From assembly GCA_903820735.1 (NCBI GenBank), contig CAIJIZ010000711.1, forward strand, positions 1 to 38,328: a stretch of DNA of 38,328 bases, read 5' to 3'. The translations under genes and the position numbers were made by a program. Positions 25,681 through 34,130 of the stretch are shown here, one piece after another (position 1 is the first letter of the stretch; the number at the start of each line of letters is the position of its first letter). The stretch comes from an uncultured Pirellula sp. GTDB taxonomy: Bacteria; Planctomycetota; Planctomycetia; Pirellulales; Pirellulaceae. The notes under the pieces are model-generated. The model was given only the letters and a program-made list of their open reading frames with translations. It ran no database searches and was not told where the DNA came from.

Positions 25681-26773
25681 CGAACCTTCCGATTCCCCCT
25701 CGCAGAGCAACTCGTCGAACCCAAATCAAAATAGGACACCTGAACCTACAGATCCCAAAAAATATCCCGACTTGAAACTTCCCGGTAGCACCCAATCCCC
25801 GACCGCAATCCTCTACCGACGCTGGAAACTTCCTGTCCTGCTACTGCTCGCCTCCATTGTCTCGATGACCTGGGCAGGGCTTACTGTCTGGGCACCAGTA
25901 GAAACCCTCGAAACCGCGTTTCTCAATGGCTCGATGTTCGAAGTCCGACGTAGCATCCTAGCGAACTGGTTCCCAGGCCTGCTGTTCTCCCTGGCCCTTA
26001 CCGCTATCCTCGGCTCGCACGAACTCGGCCACTATATCGCGACCCGACTCTACCAAATTCGTTCAACTCCCCCACTGTTTATCCCTTTCCCCATCAGCCC
26101 AATCGGCACCTGCGGGGCTGTGATTCTCATGGACGGTCGCCAAGCCGACCGGAAACAAATCTTCGATATCGGTATTGCCGGCCCTATCGCCGGACTCATT
26201 GTTGCTATCCCGATCGCAATCGCCGGCCTGCTTATCGAACTACCACTGCGCTCCGGAGGTATCCCCTCCTACACCTTCGGTCAACCTTTGCTAATCCAAG
26301 CCCTCGAAGCCATTCTCGGACACTCCGCTGCCATCTCAAAAACACCAACCCCCATTCCTTCCACCGACTGGCTGGGCCTTTGTCCAGAATGGGTCGAAGG
26401 AGTCCAAAATATCGATATGAACCCACTCCTAATGGCCGCCTGGGTCGGCTTGCTGGTCACCGGCCTGAATATGATCCCCATCAGCCAACTCGACGGCGGT
26501 CACGTGATCTTTGGCCTGCTCGGCAAAAAATCTCACCTGTTTTCTCTCCTCGCATACGCTTCTTGCATCGCCTACGTAATCTTCGGCGCCTTGGTATTCG
26601 GCCAAGGCATGTTCGTCCTGATGCTCGTGCTTGTGACCATCATGGGGATCAAACACCCCCCGAGCCGCAACGATGCCGTCGAACTCGGATTGTTTCGAAC
26701 GCTCCTGGGCTGGGCGACATTGTGCCTACCCCTTTTGTGTATCCCCCTGCGACCCGTTACCCTTATCCAGTAA
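25673..26773 (+). CDS. Site-2 protease-family (M50) membrane metalloprotease
   Basis: Polytopic membrane protein of 366 residues related to the S2P/EGY1-like intramembrane proteases. The zinc motif HELGH is at 116-120 within a membrane helix (FSLALTAILGSHELGHYIAT). The third ligand region is NMIPISQLDGGHVI, with Asp274. PLFIPFPISPIGTCGAVILM and the FDIGIAGPIAGLIVAIPIAI helix are characteristic of this subgroup. About 50 cytosolic residues rich in Ser, Pro and Asn precede the first helix. Such proteases cut membrane-embedded substrates, often anti-sigma factors. The 8-bp overlap with the region-2 sigma gene is suggestive but proves nothing about its substrate. Confidence 0.88.
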   Translation: MASEPSDSPSQSNSSNPNQNRTPEPTDPKKYPDLKLPGSTQSPTAILYRRWKLPVLLLLASIVSMTWAGLTVWAPVETLETAFLNGSMFEVRRSILANWFPGLLFSLALTAILGSHELGHYIATRLYQIRSTPPLFIPFPISPIGTCGAVILMDGRQADRKQIFDIGIAGPIAGLIVAIPIAIAGLLIELPLRSGGIPSYTFGQPLLIQALEAILGHSAAISKTPTPIPSTDWLGLCPEWVEGVQNIDMNPLLMAAWVGLLVTGLNMIPISQLDGGHVIFGLLGKKSHLFSLLAYASCIAYVIFGALVFGQGMFVLMLVLVTIMGIKHPPSRNDAVELGLFRTLLGWATLCLPLLCIPLRPVTLIQ

Positions 26774-26863
26774 GCTTTCCACAGATGATCCTTACAGCCG
26801 ATACAGTATGCATTGAAGTTGTTAAAGATCCGCCCCACCAGTGTCCTATGGCTTAAGTAACCT

Positions 26864-27535
26864 ATGGCTACTCTGCGAAAACGTAATTTCCGAGCCTTCT
26901 CCTCCATCGGACTCGTCATCGCGTCCTCAATCTTGGCTCTGGTCGCCTCGGGCCTGAAAGCCTACAACGATGTCGTCTACTCCGGGCTCCACTCCTTCGC
27001 GTTGATCGTGATGCTCTTCGCCTTCATCTTCTTCATCGTGGTCTTCATGAACCAACGGGGAAAACCTGTCCCGGAACTGAGCCTTCACAGCACAACCCCC
27101 CATACGACCATCGTCGCTCCTTGCTCTTCGAGAAACTTCCTCCTTGTCGATCCGCAACAGTCATTTCACGGTAAGCAACCCAGTGCATCTAGTACACACG
27201 ACTCAGAACCTAAACAAAACTTTCCAGTCTTCGGAATGCTTTCCCCCGCACGTCGGAGAGAAATTCGTGTAGCAATCATCCGCAATACCCTCGTCGATAT
27301 CAATCTCCTTGAACTACTCGTTCGCCTTCCGAACCTCACACTGATCGACTTGCAGCACTGTCGCATCGCCCCAGAGACGTGGCACTCCTTCAGCGAATTC
27401 GACAAACTTAAACACTTGGCCGTCTATGCCACCGCCGATCCAAGCGAAGAAATTGAATTCACTTACACCCTTCCCGAAATCAAAACAATCTTTGAGCGGA
27501 CAGAGTTTATCCCCTCGCAACCCAAAGATCTCTAA
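26864..27535 (+). CDS. Two-helix membrane protein with leucine-rich C-terminal region
   Basis: A 223-residue protein I cannot assign. Two membrane helices (about 14-32 and 42-62) are followed by a soluble region. Residues about 145-190 contain a leucine-rich-like stretch (LLELLVRLPNLTLIDLQHC) and a KLKHLAVYA element, so one or two degenerate leucine-rich repeats are possible. Topology suggests a short loop between helices and a cytosolic C-terminal domain, but the charges do not settle this. It lies 90 bp after the site-2 protease on the same strand. A short direct repeat (CCTATGGCT) sits just upstream and includes the start codon. Confidence 0.6.
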   Translation: MATLRKRNFRAFSSIGLVIASSILALVASGLKAYNDVVYSGLHSFALIVMLFAFIFFIVVFMNQRGKPVPELSLHSTTPHTTIVAPCSSRNFLLVDPQQSFHGKQPSASSTHDSEPKQNFPVFGMLSPARRREIRVAIIRNTLVDINLLELLVRLPNLTLIDLQHCRIAPETWHSFSEFDKLKHLAVYATADPSEEIEFTYTLPEIKTIFERTEFIPSQPKDL

Positions 27536-27651
27536 AGTCGTATAAAATACCCCGTCGGTTGCTCAACCATTCTTTTCGTCGGACATTGCACCTCTTCACT
27601 CGCATCAGCACCTTGCATCACAACCCCCAACGCTGAATCGGGAGTCTTATT

Positions 27652-30600
27652 TTGCCTAACGCCAAAGCCCCCAATTCAAGCCCCCGGGCACCAGAATCGA
27701 ACCGAACAAAACGTCGCTTGATCGGGATTTTCGCAAGCCTGTTCGCGATGCTCGCCGCAGCAGCAATCGTCTATACAGCATGGAAATACCAACGCGACAA
27801 CGACCCGATCCAACGCACCAAAACGTCCGATGAACGCTTCGAACAACGCGTTCGCGCCGCCGCTTTCCTCGAAAATGTCCAATATGATCGCGCTCTGGAA
27901 ATCTACGACGAACTACTTCAAGACGAACCTAAATCACTCCCCATCCTCCGCAACCGCGCCATCGCTTCCCTTGCCAACGTCAAATACCACGTCGACCTGG
28001 CCCAAGACCAACAAGCCCAGGAGGTCGAAAAAATCCGAGCCATGCTCCCCGGCCTCTTCGACGCTTCTGCCACCGCAATCGCCGAATTCATCGCCGTCGC
28101 ACCCGAGGATCCAATCGGATACCAACTGAGCATCCTTCGCGATATCCGCTGGATCTCCGTACTCGCCGCCGCAAACCCGATCATCGCAGATGAAGAACAA
28201 GCACGACTATTCGAGAAACTTCAAGAATACGTCGGGAAATTCCCCAGCAACACATTTCTCGTTACCCAATTCTCCAACGCTGCCGAAAGCCTCAGCGCCG
28301 TCAATCAAAACGCTCTCGAACAAACCATCGAACCCCTAAAAACCGCCCACCAAGCCCACCCCAGAAACCTCTACCTGCTGTGCGTATTGATCCAACGACT
28401 CGTGCAACTGAAAAATCCCGCCGCTCTCGATTACGTCGAACCACTCGCCAAACTCCTCGAACCCTTCGAATGGAAATGGAAAATGGAACGTCGCCCAAGA
28501 GACCTCAGCGATCTACGCCGCGCCACAGAAATCGGTAAATCCAACGTCGAAAACGCTATGTCAATCCTCATCGGTTGGGTCGGAGAAGCTAAGTCGACCG
28601 AAGGAAGCCTCGTCGATGCCAAAAGTATCGATGTCAATGAACTGGCCTTCCTCGACCTGAGCGACATTCAAAAAATCCTTCAAAGCCCCCCACCAAAAAA
28701 TGCTCCTGCACCTCCCCCAGCCCCAACCCTGACCTCCATCGAACTCCCCGAACCCCAATCTTCCACCACCCTCGGCACAAAATTCTACGATTGGAACGTC
28801 GACACCCAACCCGAAATACTACTCTGGTCAGAGAAGCAACTCACACTCGGGGCACTCGACCCAAACCACTCCTGGACCACCCTCGCCTCCCTCGACCTGC
28901 CCTGGACGCCAACGAACCTTCTCGCCGCAGATCTCTTCGCCGTCGATGCTCACCGCGGCACGCCGGTACCCCGTTCTCCAGCAAACCGTTCCCCGTCAAC
29001 CCGCTCCCCGGATTCCGATCTCGCCTCCGCCATGCGACACGAAACCATTCGCGACCTGATTCTCTTTGGCAAACAAGGTATCGCAATCGTGTTGATCGGC
29101 CCCCCAAATGAAAACAAACCAACTTGGTCCATCCTCAACGAAAACATCGGCCTGGAAGATCTTAAGAACGTCTCTGAAATCTGCCCGATCGACTGGGAAT
29201 CCGACGGCGATCTCGATCTTGCTATCATCGCCGATGGCAATCTCGTACTGCGCGAGAACACAGGCAACCGAAAATTTCGCGATGTCGGCGCACTGAGCCT
29301 TCTGCCCGAACCGAACCAATCCATAACCGCCCTATGCGCCGTTGACCTCGATCGAGATGTCGACCTAGATCTTGTCGTATCCTCAAAAGACTCCTGCGCA
29401 ATCCTCGAAAACATTCAGCACGGCCAGTTCCGATTTCGCGAACTCTTTAAACAAAGCAATCAGCCGGATCCATCAAACCCTTCACCTCTTTTGGCCAATG
29501 CAAACTCGTTATGCATCGCCGACGTAAACGGCGACTACTCCTGGGATATCCTCGCTGGATCGAATGCCGCACCAGCCCAAATCGCCCTAACCTCCACCGA
29601 CTTCGGACAAATCGCCCGATTGAAAAACTCCTATAACCTGACCGATTCACCCGCAAAAATACTCGTTGGGGACTGGAATAACGACGCCCTGATCGATGCC
29701 TTCGCCTTGTCCGACTCGAACCTGACTCTGTTGCTCAATCAAGGCAACAGCAAATTCACCCCCATCCCGCTGCTCGATCCAACAACATCAAGCGTATCTG
29801 CAAACAACCGCTTTGATCTAGGAGATTGGCAAGCCGACGGGTGGCTCGATCTGCTTACTATCTCCAACGGCAAACCAGTCCTAATCTCCTCAACTCCTAT
29901 CCCCGACCACTACTTTCTTACCTATCGCGTCAAAGGGATCAGCGATGCAAACGGCGGCGGACGAAACAACCAATACGCCGTAGGTTCCACCGTCGAAATC
30001 TACGGACCCTTCGGCTACCAAGCTCGAATCATCCAAAACGACTCGGTGCACTTCGGACTCGCAAACCATCCTGCCTACTCCCTGCGAACCATCTTCGTCA
30101 ACGGGCTTACCCAAGGAATCATCGATCCAAAACCGAACGAAATCCTCGAAGAAAAGCAAGTTCTCATCGGCTCATGCCCATTTCTATACGGTTTCAACGG
30201 CACCAATTTCGAACTGGTTACTGACCTTCTTTGGAATGCTCCACTAGGACTGCAAATCGCCAAAGGAAAAGTACTCCCCGACCGCCGCTGGGAATACTTG
30301 AGCCTCCCGCGAAACTTAATGCTGCCTCACAAAGAAGCCTACGAACTGCGCATCACCGAAGAACTATGGGAGTCGGCATACTTCGACCACATCTCCCTAC
30401 TCGCGATCGATCACCCACCCGAACTCGAATGGATCTCAAACGAAAAAGTTGGCCCGCCAAACATCGCTCAACCTCTGCTCTGGGGCTTCGATAAAACCTA
30501 CCCTCCTCAAAGCGTCACCGATGCTCACGGCATTAATTGGCTCGAAGCAACCCTCGCACACGACGGCACATTCGCTATCCCCTTCCAGAAACAACTCAAA

Positions 30601-31530
30601 CAAGGACTCGTCGAACCTTCCTACCTCGAACTCGACTTCGGCTCCATCGATCTATCGAAACCAGCACAACTCATCCTCACCGGATGGATCTACCCCACCG
30701 ACACCTCACTGAATATCTCCATCGATCAAAACGATGACCTCGATCCACCTGCCCCATTGGCGATCTGGACTGCCGATTCCAATGGCTCGTTTCAACCCTC
30801 GATCCCATTCACCGGCTTTCCCGGCGGAAAACCAAAAACAATCGTTATCCCTCTCGATAAAGCGTTCCTCTCCGAGGACCATCGCATCCGATTGGTCCAC
30901 TCAAGTCAAATGTACTTCGACCAAATCCGACTCGGATACGGAAAAACCCTTCCGATCGCACAACGCGATGACCCTCAAAAACCTAGCGCAATGGAATCGC
31001 ATACCTCCGAAGCCGCTTCACTTCCAACCAAACTCCACTGGCTACCTATCCTGTCTAGCGAACTTCACTACCGAGGATTCAGCCTCGAACTGCCGCGTTC
31101 TGCACACTCGCCTCATTGGTACGACTACAACACACGCACACTCGGCCCGGCCTGGCCACCGCTTCGTGGTAAATTCACTCGATACGGGAATGTCCTAGAC
31201 CTGATCTCCTTCAACGACGACACCCTAGTTGTCATGGCTCCCGGCGATGAAATGATCGTCCGATTCGAACTCCCAAAAACACCCATCCCCGAAGGCTGGG
31301 TCAGAGACTTCGTCCTTCACAGCGTAGGCTGGGATAAAGACGCTGCAATGAATACTCTCGAAGGCCAAAGCAGCTTGCCCCTACCCTTCTCTACCATGCA
31401 ACAATACCCACCCGGTCAAAACGATCGCCCCGAAGCCGCACGTATCGATCGCATCCATCGCGATACCCTCACTCGAGAACAACAACCCGCTGAATTCTGG
31501 CGATACAAGTCGCTCGGCCCACCGCAATAA
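27652..31530 (+). CDS. Large FG-GAP/TPR membrane-anchored protein, CRTAC1-like
   Basis: A 1292-residue protein with an N-terminal membrane anchor (LIGIFASLFAMLAAAAIVYTAW, about 23-45). It has a TPR-like region at 58-130 (YDRALEIYDELLQDEPKSLPILRNRAIA). A central beta-propeller of FG-GAP/VCBS-type repeats follows: DWESDGDLDLAIIADGN, DLDRDVDLDLVVSSKD, ADVNGDYSWDILAGS, GDWNNDALIDAFAL, GDWQADGWLDLLTIS, each with DxDxDGxxD-like calcium motifs. The next segment (YFLTYRVKG..., GSTVEIYG) resembles the ASPIC/UnbV C-terminal domain. The last 400 residues are a further beta-rich region. It is probably extracytoplasmic. The start codon is TTG after a GGGAG box. It overlaps the tetrapyrrole gene by one base. 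Confidence 0.8.
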   Translation: MPNAKAPNSSPRAPESNRTKRRLIGIFASLFAMLAAAAIVYTAWKYQRDNDPIQRTKTSDERFEQRVRAAAFLENVQYDRALEIYDELLQDEPKSLPILRNRAIASLANVKYHVDLAQDQQAQEVEKIRAMLPGLFDASATAIAEFIAVAPEDPIGYQLSILRDIRWISVLAAANPIIADEEQARLFEKLQEYVGKFPSNTFLVTQFSNAAESLSAVNQNALEQTIEPLKTAHQAHPRNLYLLCVLIQRLVQLKNPAALDYVEPLAKLLEPFEWKWKMERRPRDLSDLRRATEIGKSNVENAMSILIGWVGEAKSTEGSLVDAKSIDVNELAFLDLSDIQKILQSPPPKNAPAPPPAPTLTSIELPEPQSSTTLGTKFYDWNVDTQPEILLWSEKQLTLGALDPNHSWTTLASLDLPWTPTNLLAADLFAVDAHRGTPVPRSPANRSPSTRSPDSDLASAMRHETIRDLILFGKQGIAIVLIGPPNENKPTWSILNENIGLEDLKNVSEICPIDWESDGDLDLAIIADGNLVLRENTGNRKFRDVGALSLLPEPNQSITALCAVDLDRDVDLDLVVSSKDSCAILENIQHGQFRFRELFKQSNQPDPSNPSPLLANANSLCIADVNGDYSWDILAGSNAAPAQIALTSTDFGQIARLKNSYNLTDSPAKILVGDWNNDALIDAFALSDSNLTLLLNQGNSKFTPIPLLDPTTSSVSANNRFDLGDWQADGWLDLLTISNGKPVLISSTPIPDHYFLTYRVKGISDANGGGRNNQYAVGSTVEIYGPFGYQARIIQNDSVHFGLANHPAYSLRTIFVNGLTQGIIDPKPNEILEEKQVLIGSCPFLYGFNGTNFELVTDLLWNAPLGLQIAKGKVLPDRRWEYLSLPRNLMLPHKEAYELRITEELWESAYFDHISLLAIDHPPELEWISNEKVGPPNIAQPLLWGFDKTYPPQSVTDAHGINWLEATLAHDGTFAIPFQKQLKQGLVEPSYLELDFGSIDLSKPAQLILTGWIYPTDTSLNISIDQNDDLDPPAPLAIWTADSNGSFQPSIPFTGFPGGKPKTIVIPLDKAFLSEDHRIRLVHSSQMYFDQIRLGYGKTLPIAQRDDPQKPSAMESHTSEAASLPTKLHWLPILSSELHYRGFSLELPRSAHSPHWYDYNTRTLGPAWPPLRGKFTRYGNVLDLISFNDDTLVVMAPGDEMIVRFELPKTPIPEGWVRDFVLHSVGWDKDAAMNTLEGQSSLPLPFSTMQQYPPGQNDRPEAARIDRIHRDTLTREQQPAEFWRYKSLGPPQ

Positions 31531-33122
31531 TGACCCCACCGATCCAGGACCCTACGCCCAACGCTGCAACAAACGCTCAATCCGGATCACCCTCAGGATC
31601 CGTCGCCCTCGTCGGCGCCGGACCAGGTGACCCATGCCTTATCACCCTCGCAGGAAAACTTGCGATCGAACAAGCCGATGCAGTTCTCTACGACGGGCTG
31701 GTCAATCCTGTGATCCTGCAATGGGCTCCAACCCACGCCGAAAAAATATGCGTCGGAAAACGAGGACACGGCGGCTCATGGAAACAATCCGAAATCGACG
31801 ACCTAATCGTCAAACATGCCCGCCTCGGACAACGCGTCGTTCGACTCAAAGGTGGTGACTCTGCAATCTTCGCCCGATCCTGCGAAGAAATCGAACGCCT
31901 TGAACTCGAAAACATCCCCTACCGACTCATCCCCGGCATCTCCGCCGCTCTCGCCGTACACGCCTACGCCGGTATCCCTCTTACACATCGCGATTGGGCC
32001 TCAAGCCTCGCTCTGGTCTCCGGCCAACTCCAACTCTCCGACGCAAATGCCGACCACGAAGAACGGATCGATTGGACATCCCTCGCTACCTTCCCAGGCA
32101 CCCTCGTCCTCTACATGGCTCTTCACTCCGCCCCCACCTGGAGCCATGAGTTAATCCAAGGTGGCAAATCGCCAAACACCCCCGTGGCTCTCATCCGACA
32201 CTGTAGCTTGCCCGATCAAGAAGTCCTGTTTTGCGAACTCTCCCAAGTCCCCCACACGCTGAACCAAAACCCTAAATTCACCCCACCAGTACTGGTCGTC
32301 ATCGGTGATGTCCTCCGCGCAAAACACCTTCCACCAAAACCAGAACTACCTTCAAAAGCAAAGCTGCCCCTAGCAATTGAAAACATTCTGGTCACCTCCC
32401 CACCCGAGCCAGCCGACCGACTCCCTCAAGCCCTCCGCAATCTCGGTGCGAATGTTATCGCTCAACCAGCTATCGAGATCCATCCCGCAAACCCCGAACC
32501 GATCCTGTCAATCATAGATCGCCTCGATCAATTCGACTCGCTGGTATTCTCCAGCCGACACGGTGTGCACCACTTCCTCTCTCTCCTGATGAAATCCTCT
32601 CGCGATGCTCGCGCATTGGCTCACCTGAAAATCGCCGCCGTCGGCAACGCGACCGCGCAAGCCCTCCTGGAATTCGGACTGCGCCCCGATTGGTGCCCCA
32701 CTCATAATGCCGGCGCTGACGCTCTCCTTGATCAATGGCTACCCCACATGGCAGATCAACGTGTATTGCTCATCCAAACCCCAACAGGAAAAAACACCCT
32801 GCAATCAACCCTACAACCGATCTGCAAATCGATCACCACCCTCGACGCCTATCTTCAATCTCCAGTCCCCGCTTGGCCAACCTCCCTATCCGCCAACCTA
32901 CCCCGAAATACCATCGTCACAGCAACCAGTAGCAACATCGCAACGGAGTCTTTCCGACTCCTCGGTCCCATCGCAAAAGAACTTCGATGGATCTCAATCT
33001 CCCAAGCTGTCACCGAGACCCTGACCAAGCTCGGTGCGACACAAGTCTATACCGCTCTACATCCATCCTACGATGGGATATGCCAAGCCTCACTGGCCAT
33101 GGCACAACGATTGGAAGAATAA
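31530..33122 (+). CDS. Uroporphyrinogen-III C-methyltransferase / synthase fusion
   Basis: A cytoplasmic bifunctional enzyme of 530 residues. Residues 24-270 are a SAM-dependent uroporphyrinogen-III methyltransferase (CobA/SUMT): VALVGAGPGDPCLITLAGKL, DAVLYDGLVNP, RVVRLKGGDSAIFARSCEE and PGISAALAVHAYAGIPLTHR. Residues about 285-525 resemble uroporphyrinogen-III synthase (HemD): ILVTSPPEPADRLPQALRNL, FDSLVFSSRHGVHHFLSLL and IAAVGNATAQALLEFG. CobA-HemD fusions are known. The usual GGDPxxFGRGxEE motif has become GGDSAIFARSCEE, a change near the SAM site. The gene starts on the last base of the previous stop codon (TAATG), and its stop codon abuts the convergent SRPBCC gene. Confidence 0.9.
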   Translation: MTPPIQDPTPNAATNAQSGSPSGSVALVGAGPGDPCLITLAGKLAIEQADAVLYDGLVNPVILQWAPTHAEKICVGKRGHGGSWKQSEIDDLIVKHARLGQRVVRLKGGDSAIFARSCEEIERLELENIPYRLIPGISAALAVHAYAGIPLTHRDWASSLALVSGQLQLSDANADHEERIDWTSLATFPGTLVLYMALHSAPTWSHELIQGGKSPNTPVALIRHCSLPDQEVLFCELSQVPHTLNQNPKFTPPVLVVIGDVLRAKHLPPKPELPSKAKLPLAIENILVTSPPEPADRLPQALRNLGANVIAQPAIEIHPANPEPILSIIDRLDQFDSLVFSSRHGVHHFLSLLMKSSRDARALAHLKIAAVGNATAQALLEFGLRPDWCPTHNAGADALLDQWLPHMADQRVLLIQTPTGKNTLQSTLQPICKSITTLDAYLQSPVPAWPTSLSANLPRNTIVTATSSNIATESFRLLGPIAKELRWISISQAVTETLTKLGATQVYTALHPSYDGICQASLAMAQRLEE

Positions 33123-34058
33123 CTACCGAAGTGGCAGATAGATATCTGTCTGCAACAACGCTTCAGGTGTCTGCGGCGGAATTGTAGTATAGATCTCATA
33201 AGTCCCCGTCCTGCACTGCTTAAGCTTCTTATACCGCGCAATTTGGTTCGCGACACTCCAAGCGTTCCCAAGATGGCGATAACTTCCGATATGCTCCACA
33301 TGCAACGCACGACCCGCCCTCTGCCGCCAGTCACGCAACGAAGAATGGGTAGGCAAAATCAAACTCTCGGGAATCATATATCCCATCAGATACTCAAAGA
33401 CTCCTTCTTTGATCAAAAACTTAGTGTAAACCGCAATCATCGGTCCACTCGTCGGTAACCCTTCCCGCTCAAACTCCGCATTAACCTGCTGCAAAGTTTC
33501 CTCCATGGCTTCTGATACCGAATCGACGGAACATCGACCCGACAATCCTGCCATACGCACAGCCGCGACTTGCTCAACCCCGCGAACGCTCGTCTTCGAA
33601 TCTATACGCCCCTTCTCTACCAAATCCTTGAGCATATTAAGACCACGCTGGTAATCCATCCCCACCATCCGCTTGATCGTCGGAATCATCCAAAACAAAA
33701 ACCAAGGCAAAGTCGCATCCATCGTCCATGTGACTTCCGTCCCCTCACCGTGCGACTGAAAAAACAAGGCTGTTTTACAAGTCGTCTTCATCGGCTTGAG
33801 AAACCGCAACTCGTCTTCAACCGACTTGCCAGGCTCCAACCGCAAATGCTCTAACTCCCCCTCCCCAACCACCGCTCCTTGCCAGTGATACGTCGAACCG
33901 ACAGCGTCGGGAATCTCGCTGACCTTGGTACTCGCTTCCGGATCCGCGATAAGCCACGGGGACCAAGTCGTCCAGGTTCGGTAATCGCTAACCGCCTCAT
34001 AAACCTTCGATGCAGGTGCCTCGATGTAGACCTTCTGCGTGACGTTCCAAGCTGGCAT
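33123..34058 (-). CDS. SRPBCC (polyketide-cyclase-like) and GyrI-like effector-domain fusion
   Basis: A 311-residue cytoplasmic protein of unknown ligand. Residues 1-150 form an SRPBCC/START-like fold: VTQKVYIEAPASKVYEAVSD, WTTWSPWLIADPEA, and a KRMVGMDYQRGLNMLKDLVE C-terminal helix. Residues 160-311 resemble the AraC/GyrI-like effector-binding domain: KTSVRGVEQVAAVRMAG, RALHVEHIGSYRHLGNAWSV and YEIYTTIPPQTPEALLQTDI, the latter being the usual YLPL end. No DNA-binding region is present, so it is more likely a small-molecule binder than a transcription factor. It follows purL after 72 bp and converges with the tetrapyrrole gene, the two stop codons being directly adjacent. Confidence 0.8.
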   Translation of the reverse strand: MPAWNVTQKVYIEAPASKVYEAVSDYRTWTTWSPWLIADPEASTKVSEIPDAVGSTYHWQGAVVGEGELEHLRLEPGKSVEDELRFLKPMKTTCKTALFFQSHGEGTEVTWTMDATLPWFLFWMIPTIKRMVGMDYQRGLNMLKDLVEKGRIDSKTSVRGVEQVAAVRMAGLSGRCSVDSVSEAMEETLQQVNAEFEREGLPTSGPMIAVYTKFLIKEGVFEYLMGYMIPESLILPTHSSLRDWRQRAGRALHVEHIGSYRHLGNAWSVANQIARYKKLKQCRTGTYEIYTTIPPQTPEALLQTDIYLPLR

Positions 34059-34130
34059 CTTCTATCCCCCCCAAATCAAAGTCGAGTACGAAAAGATGCC
34101 CACAAGGCAACTTGCAAAACAAACGGTAGG

